Assembly: GCF_018320785.1 (NCBI RefSeq)
Contig: NC_054870.1
Coordinates: forward strand, 6,493,933 to 6,557,932
Source of the DNA: Cheilinus undulatus
Taxonomy: Eukaryota; Chordata; Actinopteri; Labriformes; Labridae
DNA length: 64,000 bases
Direction: 5' to 3'
Shown: piece by piece, positions 25,200 through 36,780 of the stretch
Layout of the letters: the number at the start of each line of letters is the position of its first letter
How positions within the stretch are numbered: the stretch's first letter is position 1
Program-made: the position numbers and the translations under genes
The notes under the pieces: generated by a model
Seen by the model: only the letters and a program-made list of their open reading frames with translations
Databases searched by the model: none
What the model was told of the DNA's origin: nothing

Positions 25200-25880
25200 A
25201 CTGTTGATATTTTTCTGTTGCTTGGTGGAAAGACTCACGGCAGCGTTCTTCTCTATGACTCATGTGTAGTCATGAATATATCATGGTGAGTAAAAAGGTT
25301 TGGAAGTGCTCAGGGTTACAGCGTGTTCCTGCTCCTTTAAATAGTACTATCAGATGGCACAGAAACATGAAGTCACTGCAGCATTTAAGGAGGAAATACT
25401 CAGCTCTATTCCTGCAGTAACACATCTCCATGAAAATAATCCCCTACAAGGGGTAGCGCTGTGGTAAATGTCTCATCATGACACAGTTCTGGTTTCAATC
25501 ATCATCAGGCTGGTAGAGACAGAAAACAGATGATCAATAATCAGTGCTGTTGGAGGTGAATAATGATCACATGAATATTTATTATATTTATCAGGGACAT
25601 TCCATATCCTAGGAATTCCATTGGGTCCATTTAACCTGATTTATTTACAGAGAACACACATAAAAAGACCTCTTAGTGGTGGGGAAAGAGGGACTGATTA
25701 CCCAGGGTGCTACTGGAGGAAGGACTACTGCTGATAAGAATGATTGAGGGACAAACTAGTGTAAGCTGAGGGACAAGTGATGCCTCTTTAACAGCTCTTG
25801 CTCATGTTATCATAAATATGCTTTTAAAAGACATGCTGATAATTATTTTGTGGGATACCAGTTAGATTGAAACAACAGTT
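25200..25880 (+). other. syndig1: syndig1 intron 1, unique stretch without recognised repeat
   Basis: This unique-looking sequence has TAAT- and TGATCA-type motifs ('agatgatcaataatcagtgc'). It could be a conserved non-coding element, but that can only be judged by comparison with other fish. Confidence 0.3.
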
Positions 25881-25884
25881 GGGG

Positions 25885-26565
25885 GCCTTACAAACTTTAA
25901 AGGATGAGATCATCTTTAAAGGCAAGTTAAAATGTTTGAGAAACTTTAAAGGATAACATCATCTTCGAAACAGAGGACGGAATGTTAAATAAGCTTTAAA
26001 GGATGACATCATCTTCAAACGCGAAGGACAGAATGTTTGATAAGCTTTAAAGGATGACATCATCTTCAAAGGCAAACGACAGAATGTTTAAAAAGCTTTG
26101 AAGGATGACATCATCTTCAAAAACAAACAACAGAATGTTTCAAAAACATCAAAGCATGATATCATCCTCAAAGGCAAACGACAGAATGTTTAAAAAGCTT
26201 TGAAGGATGACGACACCTTCAAAAACAAACAACAGAATGTTTAATAAGCTTTAAAGGATGACATCATCTTCAAAAACAAATGACAAAATGTTCAGTAACC
26301 TTTGAAGGATGACATCATCTTCAAAGGCAAATGACAGAATGTTTAATAACCTTTGAAGGATGACATCATCTTCAAAACAAACGACAGAATGTTTAATAAC
26401 CTTTGAAGGATGATATCATCTTCAAAAACAAACGACAGAATGTTTAATAATCTTTGAAGGATGATATCATGTTCAAAGGCAAATGACAGAATGTTTCATG
26501 AGCATCAAAGCATGATATCATCTTCAAAGGAAGAGGACAGAATGTTCACAAAGCTTGGGTTTCTG
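25885..26565 (+). repeat. ~50-bp minisatellite, block 1 (about 13 units)
   Basis: Units of 48-53 bases follow the pattern CTTTAAAGGATGACATCATC + TTCAAA + ggcaaacgacagaatgttt + aataa. Each unit contains an imperfect hairpin, CTTTAAAGGATGA facing TCATCTTTCAAAG. Related blocks lie at 27900-28985, 36090-36780 (inverted) and 45720-46350. Confidence 0.9.
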
Positions 26566-27689
26566 GGGACTTTTCCCCTCCCTTTTGCCAAATAGTAGGC
26601 CATAATTGGCATCTTTTGGAGAAGTGGATGGAACTGGTGAGGGTTCCCCTAACTGGTCTCCTTGTACCCTCAATTAATCATGTTTTGGTGATGTAGTGAA
26701 TTTTGAACCATAAGTGTGCTGGGGTGCTAGTTGGTGTTAGTATCTGCTTGCTAGCTAATGTGTTACTAGCAACAGCAGCACGTCTTAATCAAGCAAAATG
26801 AGTAAGGTAAGTTACTGGAAGTTCATTTTCTTTGGAAATAACGCTAAAATAAACAAATCAGTTAATTCAATTTTAGATGAAATAGTCAAATTTCAGCAAG
26901 CTGCTTGCAATTTGCTGTAAAAAAAAAGAAGTCGAAGTAGAAACAGCTAAACTGTTGTCACTTCCTGTAAGTGCAGAACAGCACAGCATGATTTGGGACA
27001 ACACAACCTGTGGTTATGATGTGAATGGAAGTATACTGCAGTGGTATACCACAGAAAAGTATTTTAGCTCCAATACTCAGCAGGTGAAAGGTGGATTAGT
27101 AGATGATTAAACACGTTTGCTGTGATGCTGTTTAATATTCCTGTCAAACTCCGTACTTCCTAGTTCACTACTTTTATCTTTATAAGGCATGAAAAAGCCT
27201 CAGCATTCCCAGGTGGGGCCCTTCTGAAAATTCATTCAAATATCCCATGGATTTGAAGGGAGCAGTGCTATTTATAGGACTCATTTATACAGCATAAATT
27301 ATACCACATAAATAGTTCAAAACATGTCAGACAGCAAGTTAAAGTTCCCTATAGCATTGTTTAAAGTTTTTGATGATGGTCATCTTCATCTTTGTGTGAC
27401 CACTTAAAAACAGCATGATGATTCCGTTCAGTTATGTAAACCTGCTCTTCATCCTGTTGTTTGGCATTTGTGCGAGGGTTGAAGTCATGATGAATGCACC
27501 ACACACAGAGGTAGAAGAAGAAGAATTAGTCATGAATGTTGTCATGCCAAAGATGATTAAAAGGATGATTTTTTAAGCTTTTATTGCATATTTTAACCCT
27601 AAATACAGAGCCAAAAATGTTTATAAGGCTACCCATGATTATTTTAATTAATTTCTATTTATTTATTTTGAAAGCAAATCCTCTGCAGG
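26566..27689 (+). other. syndig1: syndig1 intron 1, no recognised element
   Basis: No exon-like or repeat-like structure was recognised beyond short A/T-rich runs. Confidence 0.35.
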
Positions 27690-28985
27690 CAGCACAAAGG
27701 CACAAAATACATTTGATACCTGCAACATGTTCCAAAAAAGTTGGGACAGGGGGAGGAAAAGACATTTAGAACATTCTACAAGTTAGAAGGTTACTGGTGA
27801 TTGGTTGGCTTGCTTATTTCAGCAAGGCAATAGCTAGAGACATTCTACACAAGTTACAACAGCCTGGCTTCATTATGAAAGAGAGTGAACCTTGATTTGC
27901 CTGCAGGCAAAACAACAAGAAAGGAGTGATTTATAGGCTTTAAAGGATAATCTTTCAAAGTCAAGGATGGAATGTTTCACAGTCTAAAGGATGTCATAAT
28001 TTCTCAAAGCCAAGAATGGAATGTTTTATAGGCTTGAAAGGATGGACTCGTCTTTCAAATTCAGGGGTGAGAAGTTTTATAAACTTTTAAGGTTGACATC
28101 TTTCAAAGTCAAGGATGGAATGTTTCATAGGCTTTAAAAGATGACATCATCCTTATAAGTCAAGGACAATATGTATTATAGGGTAAAAAATAATGACATA
28201 ATCTTTCAAATGCAAGAATGAAATGATTTATAGGTTTAGAAGAATGGTATCTTTTAAAGGCAACGATGAAATGTTTTATAGGTTCAAAAGAATGACATCG
28301 TCTTTTAAAGGGAATACTGGAATGTTTCCCAGTCTCTAAAGTATGACATCATCATTCAAATTCAAGAATGGAGTGTTTATAAGCTTTGATGAATTTAGTG
28401 GTAAGGATGGAATGTTTTATGCCTTCAAAGGATGGCATCTTCTTTCAAATTCAGGGATGGAATTTTTCAAAGCCTTTAAGGGATGACATCATCCTTCAAA
28501 GTCAAGGATGGAATGTGTTATAGGCTCTAAAGAATTACATCTTTTTTCAAAGGGAAGAATGGAATGTTTCACAGGCTCTAAAGGATGACATCATCTTTCA
28601 GATTCAAGGATGGAATGGGTTATAAGCTTTAAAGGATGACATCTTTCGAAAGGAAAGATGGAATGTTTTTCAAGCTATAAAGAATGATCACATACTGCAT
28701 TTCGCAGGCAAGGAGGAAGGTTTCATAGGCTTTGAAGAATGACAATGTCTTTCGAAGACAAGGATGGAATGTTTTATTGTCTTAAAACATGACATCTTTC
28801 AAAGGCTAGGAGGGAATGTTTATACGCTTTAAATGATGACATCCTCTTTCAAAATAATTGATGGATTGTTTTGGCTTTTTAAATGATATTAGCTTTCAAA
28901 GGCAAGGATGGAAATTTCAACAGGCTTTAAGTAATGACATCATCCTTCAATGGCAAGGATGGGATGTTTGAATGAAATCATCTTT
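27690..28985 (+). repeat. ~50-bp minisatellite, block 2 (about 20 units), with transposon-like head
   Basis: 27690-27900 carries 'gcacaaaatacatttgatac', 'agttgggacagggg' and 'ttggttggcttgcttatttc', closely similar to 45480-45730 inside a hAT element. From about 27930 units such as 'aggatggaatgttttatagg' and 'ctttaaaggatgacatcatc' repeat every 50-55 bases with more divergence than block 1. It ends only about 70 bases before syndig1 exon 2. Confidence 0.88.
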
Positions 28986-29057
28986 TCCATGCATTTTCTA
29001 GGCTGATCTTAAATTAGTTCAGCTCCTCACTGTCTTTGTTTTTGTTCCTTTTTTTAG

Positions 29058-29144
29058 GAGAGTTCAGCCCACAATGCCTGACCCCTGACCTCTGAGACCC
29101 TCTGAGGAGGAGGACGAAGAAGAGGAGCCCCCTGCTAAGCAGAT
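29058..29144 (+). other. syndig1: syndig1 exon 2, 5' untranslated part
   Basis: The acceptor is CCTTTTTTTAG ending at 29057. The leader contains ATG CCT GAC CCC TGA (29074-29088), a four-codon upstream ORF, and the end of a longer upstream ORF that would begin in exon 1 (22089) and stop at 29081. Both end before the main ATG. Confidence 0.7.
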
Positions 29145-29690
29145 ATGGAGGGTGGAGAGGAGGAGAGCCGAAGAGAAGAGAATGAAACCTCCTCCAGACT
29201 GGGGAGGGCCTCCCCAAGGGCGGGAGGAGAACCCTGCCCACAAAACGGCCTCATTAACACCCACAGACTTGGGCCAGAGCCTCTGCTGTTGGTGTACTCT
29301 GCCCCCCAGTATCAGAGTCATGTAGTGAACACGCCCCCTTTGCAGGAGAGGAGCAGTCGGGGAGGGGCTCCTCCTCAGCTCCTGAACCCCAGCGCTCTCC
29401 TCTCCCAGCAGGTGTTCACGGACCCTCACCTCAGGCCGGCCCCGAGCCTCCTCCTGTGCCCGGAGAGCGTCCTGAGGGCGTGGGGAGAGGCTGGGGGAGG
29501 AGACTGCTGTGAGACCACCTTTATTGAGGGGCTCGGTCCTGACGGGTCCACCTCAGCTGCCGCTGGCTCCTCCACAAAGGAGGCGCTGCTGTTTGCTGAC
29601 AGGAAGTATCTGGACTTTTCTGGAGAGGATGCAAAGATTCACACGCTGTCATATGACATCGACGATGATGAGGAGTTCCAGGAGCTGGAG
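29145..29690 (+). CDS. syndig1: syndig1, first coding exon (residues 1-182, cytoplasmic N-terminus)
   Basis: SYNDIG1 is a CD225-superfamily (dispanin) postsynaptic membrane protein reported to bind AMPA-receptor subunits and promote excitatory synapse formation. This exon encodes the cytosolic N-terminus. The blocks NGLINTHRL, YSAPQYQSH, CCETTFIEGLG and KIHTLSYDIDDDEEFQELE match SYNDIG1 better than SYNDIG1L. The ATG at 29145 has G at -3 and G at +4 and is the first in-frame ATG. The donor is CTGGAG|GTGAGG at 29690/29691, phase 0. Residues 1-35 are rich in Glu, Arg and Gly and differ from the mammalian start. An open frame runs 29 codons past the donor into a tandem duplication that contains a second copy of the exon end and donor. 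Confidence 0.92.
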
Positions 29691-29908
29691 GTGAGGAGGT
29701 TTTTACCTAATGGATCTTCATCATCTGAACATAAAATACAAGTAGAGGACTTAGTGATTATCACAAATGTTAGAGGGTAACTAAAGCCCAGAGTTCCAGG
29801 AGATTGAGGTGAGGAGGTTTGACCTTAACCACACAAAATACAGCCAAAACAAACAGAGGACTCGGTGGTTATCACAGGCATGACAGAGGAACTAAAGCCC
29901 AGCTGAGG
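29673..29908 (+). repeat. syndig1: 118-bp tandem duplication covering the syndig1 exon end and splice donor
   Basis: GAGTTCCAGGAGCTGGAG|GTGAGGAGG at 29673-29699 recurs as GAGTTCCAGGAGATTGAG|GTGAGGAGG at 29791-29817. Both copies close on 'aactaaagcccag'. The offset is 118 bases. The second donor (29809) keeps all key bases. Between the two donors the reading frame stops at TAA 29778-29780. Confidence 0.9.
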
Positions 29909-32521
29909 TCAGTCTACTCTGGAAATTAGCATCACCTGTATTTAATGTTTTTAGGATGCAATAAAGGCTGGGAGCACAGACATTATTACACAGATACTGC
30001 ATTTGGGCTTCTCAGATGCAGTGACCGTATGTAAGAGGGGGAGTCACGGCTGACGATGAATGTGAGTCGAAGACGGCGGAGGCCTATTCACAATTAAAAT
30101 GCTCGTAACTGACTGAGAAATGAACCGATTTTCAAGCCATTTGCTTTGTCACAAATGTGAGACATGCATTTATGATCCACGATACCTGATCATGTGAAAA
30201 CAAAGATTTTCATCACATTCTGATTTTCACACAGAATCTCAGAATTTGGAATGGGAAATTAGTTAAAATTAACATTGAATTGCAAATTGTAGAAGGTGAA
30301 ATATTTCTTTGACCAAAAGTGTACGTGTTTGTCTCATAAAAAATGAGAAAGGTATAACATCGTCATTCCCTTCAACACAGCAATTCATATTTGCAATGCA
30401 ATGAATTTGCAATGAAGCAAAATAATCTCAGTTAGATGTGATTTCAAAATCTGTCTACTTAAATAAAAATATAGAACAAAAGGCAATTTACATTCAGCAA
30501 CAAAAATAAATCAAAGATAACTTATCATGTTGAAGACATAAGCACAAATATTACACTAAACTGTCAAAGGCACTAAATTACCCACAGTCCTAGAGTGTCA
30601 CAGAAAAGTCTTTGACTGGCAGATCTTGTCATTACACTTCTGCTGGACAGGTTGTTTTTCATCTAAAGACAGTTTGTATGGTGAAATGAAGATATATGAT
30701 CATGTAGCAGACACAAGAAAGAATACTATCAACCTTGTTTTAAGAAGGACATGGTTTATTAATGATTTCAGGCAACAGTACTACACACAGCAAAGTCTCT
30801 GATTACTGGATTGGTGATAATAATCTAATCTAAAAAACAGCATAAGGGACAGGAGAAAGAAGGGAGTGGGCTTGTCTTATCCCCTCTCCTTCCTGACTTT
30901 ATGATATTTTAAAGACAAAGACATGTGATGTCATAGACATGTGTTTTTATAAAGACAATTTCTTATATTCCAGAGTAGATGACCCTCAGCTGAATTCTGA
31001 GCTTAAACGAGTCTTTAAGTGTTTTTATCTGTAATTGTCCCAGTCCTGATTGTCTGTTTAGATTGGACCCTCTTTCATGGGAAGTATATCTTATAATTTA
31101 TCTAATTGAGCACTCTGACATCCTTCCATCCCTCCATCCATCCATCCATCTGGCAATGAGTTATTGAGTTTCATCTGAATGAGATTAGCGAGCTGCAGCT
31201 CTCTGGATGACACATTAGGCCGCCTAACAACCAATTGCTTTAGAGATGATTAGCTGGAAATGCTGTGATTTTGTCTCAGTCAAGTCCAGCTTTAATCTAC
31301 TCTGGGGTGGGGGGATTACTGCGGGGGAGCAGACCTGCTTACACTTAGCAGTAATTGTTTATTACGGCACAGGTGAAATAAACAAAGTGTTGTATTTTTG
31401 ATCCAGAGAGCTTTAATTCTGCCGACAGAAAACATCTGTTTGCTGTTTGTTTTCATGGCCGGGGAGTTCCTCGTGTCCCAGTTATTTTGATACTGAGCTG
31501 TAACAGGTTCACAGTGAGACTCTGTCTGATTCAGTGTTGTCATTAGAGAGTTTAATCATTCCTAATAACAAAAATAAAAGCCTCCTGTAGCAACAAAACC
31601 TCACATCATCATCCATCTGGTCTCATCTGAAGCAGCGATGGTTCTCAGCAAAGACCAGAAAAACAATTTAAAGATCAAAAGTGCTGAGTTGTCAGGGGTT
31701 GAACCAAAGATGAGTCTTTGTTCAAATCTGCAGTGTCGTCTGTGGCTAAAGCAAGAACAGAATGGATGAAGACAAAGATAGATCATAAAAGTCTACTTTT
31801 TGGAACTGCACTTGAGGCTGTTTACATATACACTGTTGTACCTAGTATGTATTTAATACTGTGTGGGACAGTGGACCTAAAATTGAGACTGAAGTAAGGC
31901 ATAGATTGGGGAATAAACCGCCTGAGAGCACCTGAGAGCAATAGCAGGAGTATTGACACAACCTTGGTCTTGCTCTGGATGTCATTGCAGTTTCCCAGGA
32001 GCATGAGGAAATAATCTGTTGTAAAAATAACAAAGTCCACACCTTAAGGGCGTAGTAAGGGGTGGAGTAGGCATGGCCCAGAGTTTGATCGTGGCGAGTT
32101 TAGGGCTTCTATGAGCCCCTGGTTGTACTGTGGATGTACCAAGGACCTTAGGAGTGCAGGTGGTCTCCAGACATATTACTAGAGATAAAAAGGTCCGGAC
32201 AAAAGAGATGTTGAGTAAATTCATCCAACACTGCTCAGAAACACCTGCATTTGGCTGGTGGCAGTTGCTAATTTCCCACCCTTATGCTTACATACATACA
32301 CATGTTTAAGGGCTGTCAAACAAGGCATTTCTCATAATTAGCCTTTAGTTTAGGAAACAGGACGTAAAATACTCCTAGATTATGATGTGGAGATTGATGC
32401 CCCAGAGAGCAAACAAAGAGCCAGTGATAATGAACACATGAACCCTGCAGATATATTAAGCTAGATCAGACCTATGATGTGTTTCTTTAATAACCCTCCC
32501 TCTCTATGTGTGTTTGATCAG
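29909..32521 (+). other. syndig1: syndig1 intron 2, mostly unique sequence
   Basis: No transposon of recognisable family was seen apart from a short TCCA run at 31121-31150. The 31150-31570 part looks unique and carries TAATTG, TGTTTA and ATAAACAAAG motifs; it is a candidate conserved element. Frames at 31316-32224 (minus) show no known domain. Confidence 0.4.
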
Positions 32522-32659
32522 AGCGATTACTCCAGTGAGTCTGAGAGCGAGGATGCCTTCCTGTTGATGCCTCCCAGAGATCACCTCGGCCTCAGTGTCT
32601 TCTCCATGCTCTGCTGCTTCTGGCCGCTCGGCATTGCTGCCTTCTACCTGTCACATGAG
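32522..32659 (+). CDS. syndig1: syndig1, second coding exon (residues 183-228, first membrane segment)
   Basis: The acceptor is TTTGATCAG before 32522 and the donor is CATGAG|GTAAGG after 32659; both are phase 0 and the exon is 138 bases. It encodes [20 protein letters not shown] and then the hydrophobic block [20 protein letters not shown] ending FYLSHE. This is the CD225 signature. The Cys pair at residues 213-214 corresponds to the juxtamembrane cysteines reported as palmitoylated in mammalian SYNDIG1 (191-192), the offset matching the 22-residue longer protein. The acidic Ser-rich stretch before the membrane segment is conserved in SYNDIG1 and SYNDIG1L. Confidence 0.96.
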
Positions 32660-33205
32660 GTAAGGACACGCCCACTCACCTGAGGTGTGGTTTGTTCGAC
32701 TCCTACCGAGTTATTCCAATTCATTTTCACCTGGTAAAGCCAAAGTCATGTTAAAAGACGTAAACCCTCCTGGACAAGGCTTTGGATGCAGGACTCTTCA
32801 CTCTCTATCTTTACATTGTATATTTATTTATTTAAAAGGGACAATTGCACATTGATGAACAAACGTAAAGAATTCAATCTGTAAATGCGCACAGTTAGCA
32901 AAAATGCTAATTTACATCTGTAGTCCGTTGGCAGGTCACAAGATTAAAACAAATATTAACTCATAAGGCTTAAAATACACAAATATAATACAACCAATCA
33001 ATAATACAAAGTACTGAAGTTAAAATGCTACAGTTAAGGTGCAGGAGTTAAAGTACTGGAGTTAAAGTGCGTATTGCCAGTATATGAGTTATTTGGAAAA
33101 ATACAAAAAAACAATAAAGAGAATCACCATTCACATATTCATTCGCATATACAAAAATCAACGAATGCAGTACATACATTTATGTACTAAAATAATTACT
33201 ACTTC
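32660..33205 (+). other. syndig1: syndig1 intron 3, first part, unassigned
   Basis: A/T-rich sequence with several 'aagtactggagttaaagtgc' motifs near 33015-33070 (a short degenerate repeat). No element family was recognised. Confidence 0.35.
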
Positions 33206-33662
33206 TACAACCACAATTCCAAAAAAGTTTGGTTGCTTTGAAAAATGTTAACAGAAACAGAGGTCAGTGATTGTCAAACTTCATATACCCATATTTTATT
33301 CTCAATCAAACATAAAGAAAATATCAGATGTTGAATCTGAGACATTTTACCATTTCAGTAAAAAAATATTAGCGCATTTTGAATTTGTTGTCATCTCTAA
33401 AAAGTGTGGACAGGGCCAGGTTTAGCATTGTGTAACATCCCCTCTTCTTTTAACAACAGTCTGTAAAAGTCTGGGAGGTGAAGAGACCAGTTGATGGAGA
33501 TTTTGGAGAGGAATGTTGTCCCATTCTTGTCTGATGTAGGATTCTAGCTGCTCAACAGTCCTGGGTTCATTTTGCTGGATTTTTCCTTTTCTAATCCTTT
33601 AGAAATTTTCTGTTGGTGAAAGGTCTGGACTAGCAGGCAGGCCAGTTCAGGAACTGGACTCT
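33206..33662 (-). mobile_element. Tc1/mariner-type family A, 3' part only, minus orientation
   Basis: Starts with TACAACCACAATTCCAAAAA and continues as the reverse complement of the family A 3' end ('catcccctcttcttttaaca', 'tcccattcttgtctgatgta'). The 5' two thirds are missing; the break is at about 33662, where a SINE begins. Confidence 0.8.
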
Positions 33663-33664
33663 TC

Positions 33665-33850
33665 CACATAACTGTGGCTCAGTAAATAGAGTCATTTGTC
33701 TCACAAACAGAAGGTTTTGGGTTTGATCCCCAATTGCCACACAGTCCTGAAGTGTCTTTCTTTTCTGTAATGATATGGTGAATATGGAGTGGCCTGTGGT
33801 GTAAACGAGCTTTGAGTGGTCAGACTGCAACACACGCTCTAGTCCACTTA
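33665..33850 (+). mobile_element. tRNA-derived SINE
   Basis: A polymerase III A box (TGGCTCAGTAAA, 33675-33686) and B box (GGTTTGATCCC, 33720-33730) are correctly spaced. They are followed by a fish SINE body ending 'gagctttgagtggtcagact' and a TGGA-type simple tail that grows into the following array. It is not a tRNA gene: the anticodon arm and acceptor stem do not fold. Confidence 0.75.
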
Positions 33851-33851
33851 T

Positions 33852-34216
33852 GATGGATGGATGGATGGATGGATGGATGGATGGATGGATGGATGGTTGG
33901 TTGGTTGGATGGATGGATGGATGGTTGGATGGATGGTTGGATGGATGGATGGATGGATGGATGGATGGATGGTTGGTTGGATGGATGGATGGTTGGATGG
34001 ATGGATGGATGGATGGATGGATGGATGGATGGATGGTTGGATGGATGGATGGATGGATGGATGGTTGGATGGATGGATGGATGGATGGATGGTTGGATGG
34101 ATGGATGGATGGTTGGATGGTTGGATGGATGGATGGATGGATGGATGGATGGTTGGATGGATGGATGGTTGGATGGATGGATGGATGGATGGATGGATGG
34201 ATGGATGGATGGATGT
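33852..34216 (+). repeat. (ATGG)n microsatellite, about 365 bp, with GGTT variants
   Basis: About 90 tetranucleotide units, mostly GGAT with scattered GGTT. Because four is not a multiple of three, all three plus frames run as Met-Asp-Gly-Trp repeats without stops; these are not genes. The array directly continues the SINE tail. Confidence 0.97.
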
Positions 34217-35168
34217 GGTTGGTCTAACCGATGTTGTGTATCAGCTGACTCGGTGTTCTCTCTGCAGTACTGTGTCTAATATCTGGTGTTGGCTGATGCC
34301 GGTGTACTGTGTGGTTTTTCTTCAGACTGCAGATGGTCTGTGGTGTTGCTGCAGTTTCTTCTTCCTTTCTTTCCTTTGGTGAAAGATTATTTCAAAGCTG
34401 CTCCTACACACAATGACACAATGCTCCTTATATAACTGATCTGCAGACGACAACACACCGTCTGTCTGCCCTCCATAGAGCAACTCTCACTGTTATGGAG
34501 CCTCAAATGAAAAATCCTGTACTCCAGCCATTCCCAAACTTCAGTGCCATATATTTTGTTTTAATCAGGGAATCAAAATTTTCTGTCATATTTATGTCTG
34601 TACATGTACTTTGTGGCCCATAAAGCTCTTTTCTAGTTGCAATAATTTATAAAAAAGACAAAATTCTTACAATTGGGAAGTGTCCATGGTTAATCCAGCA
34701 CCAGTTAAACCATGACACAAGCTCTATACATCAGACAAAATTTTGTTGTCAGATTTGACCTCTCATGGCCCACCTGTAGCACCTCCAGTGCCCACCAGTG
34801 GGCCCCAGTATAGGTACCAGATGTGTCTGGGCTGCCAGAACTGTCCGTGGTCCTGGGCCTTCCAATGATGTCACAAACATTGTTAAATACGGCAACTCCA
34901 TGTGGACAAACCACAATGCAGATGAGTTGGTAGACGGATAGTATATTTATTTAAGGTGGATATTTACTTCTACGGTACAAAAGTATTTTCTATAATCTTG
35001 GACTTTTGTCGGACCAAACATAACGCCAAATATTACCATCCAAAAATATATCATCCCATAAATAGGAATTGTAATAATTTAGTTTATGAAAGTTATTTAT
35101 AAAGTATTGTTGTTGTTTAATACATTCAGAGATGCATCTTTACACAGGATTTTTTTTAAATAATTTGA

Positions 35169-35207
<39 letters not shown>

Positions 35208-36089
35208 CTGACATCTGTGCTGATTGGAATGTTAAGGGTTTGATGAATTGTGGTATTAACATTTGAATACAATAAACGTGAGTCGTGAACAGTCAATATG
35301 AAAAGTATTTCCTCCCCAGTCTTCTTCGTATGTACTGGATGATCTGCTACATGTACCGTGGTTGCCGTTTCCATGGCACCTCGCACTTACAGTTCAAAAA
35401 GATACAGGCCTGGTTGCCAATGGCAACACTTCCCACACTGGAATCCTTCACTGCAGTTGGGGGGGTAAAACAATGTAGGAGTTCAGTTAAAGGAACAGCA
35501 CAGTCTGAAATCATCCATCAACCCAGACATGTCCTTTGCGTGGATGCACCTCATCATGTATTGACAACAGTTTGTTATCTGATAGCTCAGACTGATAAAT
35601 GGGAGGTCTGAGATTCCTTCATCTGGACTGGTTGTGTTGATGCAACACAACCACCACCATGGTCTGCTGTATTCTGACAGTTAACTAAAATCATGGCTTT
35701 ATTAAGTCTATCCAGACACATTTAGACTGATGGTTAGATAGATACTGTATTAGTCCAAAGGTGAATTGAAGAATGGGTACTGTGGCTTCTTAAAGAGATC
35801 TGGATTATTAGTCTCAGGTCAGTAAGAAGAACCGGTCGTTATGCTCCCATACAGCTCTTCATTTGGTACCAGTTTGTCTTCTATTAAGTCTTTAAAACAT
35901 AAAACAACAACAACAAAAAAAAAGAAAGAAAATTATCTATCAAACTGGAACAACCTTCCTTCCCTTTTTCTATCTGTCAAGGCTTGCTCCTCACCAGTCT
36001 CCACTTTTTCAAAACTTTTGCCAACAAATTGGGAAACATGGAGGGAAGAATCTATCTCAACATCTCCAGCTTCACCAACATTCTGATGA
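34217..36089 (+). other. syndig1: syndig1 intron 3, unassigned, with a TA microsatellite
   Basis: An AT dinucleotide run lies at 35177-35204. No other known repeat was recognised. The frames at 34705-34914 (-) and 35285-35611 (+) have no domain and lack exon signals. Confidence 0.35.
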
Positions 36090-36780
36090 TGACATCAGCA
36101 CTTAAAACATTCCATTTTTTCCTCTATAAATGGCGTCATCAGATCTTATAAAACATTCCATCTTTGCCTTTGAAGATGATGTCATCAGATCTTATGAAAC
36201 ATTCCATCTTTGCTTTTGAAGATATTGTGATCAGATCTTATAAACATTCCATCTTTGTCTTTAAAGATAATGTCATCAGATCTTATAAAACATTCCATCT
36301 TTGCCTTTATAGATGTCTTCAAATCTTATAAAACATTCCATCTTTGCCTTTTAAAATGATGTCATCAGATCATATAAAACAATCCATCTTTGCCTTTGGA
36401 GATAATGTCATCAGAGCTTGTAAACAACCCATCTTTGCCTTTGAAGATAATGTCATCAAAGCTTATAAACAATCCATCTTTGCCTTCATAGGCGATGTCA
36501 TCAGATCATATAAAACACTCCATCTTTGCCTTTGAAGATAATGTCATCAGAGCTTATAAACAACCCATCTTTCCTTTGAAGTTGACGTAGGCCACTGTAA
36601 GCCGTGTCCAATTTCTTTAATTTGCAGGTGAAATGGAGGAAAAGAAGATCCCAACATCCCCATCTTACCAACATTCTTTCCCCTGCCTTTGATGATGTCA
36701 TTCTTTAAAGCCTTTAATTGGCTTAAGAATGATGATGTCATCCTTTTGAGCTGATAAACATTCCATTCCAGTTGCTGTGA
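36090..36780 (-). repeat. ~50-bp minisatellite, block 3, inverted relative to the others
   Basis: Units read 'cattccatctttgcctttga' + 'agatgatgtcatcagatctt' + ataaaa, the reverse complement of the unit in blocks 1, 2 and 4. About ten fairly regular units lie in 36100-36590, followed by a decayed part. Confidence 0.9.

Noticed and set aside
25885..28985. Regularly spaced repeats that could recall a CRISPR array
   Set aside because: The units are head-to-tail diverged minisatellite copies without unique spacers, the genome is eukaryotic, and no cas-like gene is near.
29691..29780. Extension of the syndig1 coding frame past the donor
   Set aside because: The donor GTGAGG and the next exon restore the conserved FQELE-SDYSS junction; the extension is intron unless the duplicated donor is used.
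33665..33740. Possible tRNA gene with A and B boxes
   Set aside because: No cloverleaf can be drawn, and a SINE body with a simple tail follows.
33850..34382. Three overlapping plus-strand frames of Met-Asp-Gly-Trp repeats that look like a repetitive protein
   Set aside because: They are the three readings of one ATGG microsatellite; no stop can occur in a four-base repeat of this sequence, and there is no promoter or splice context.
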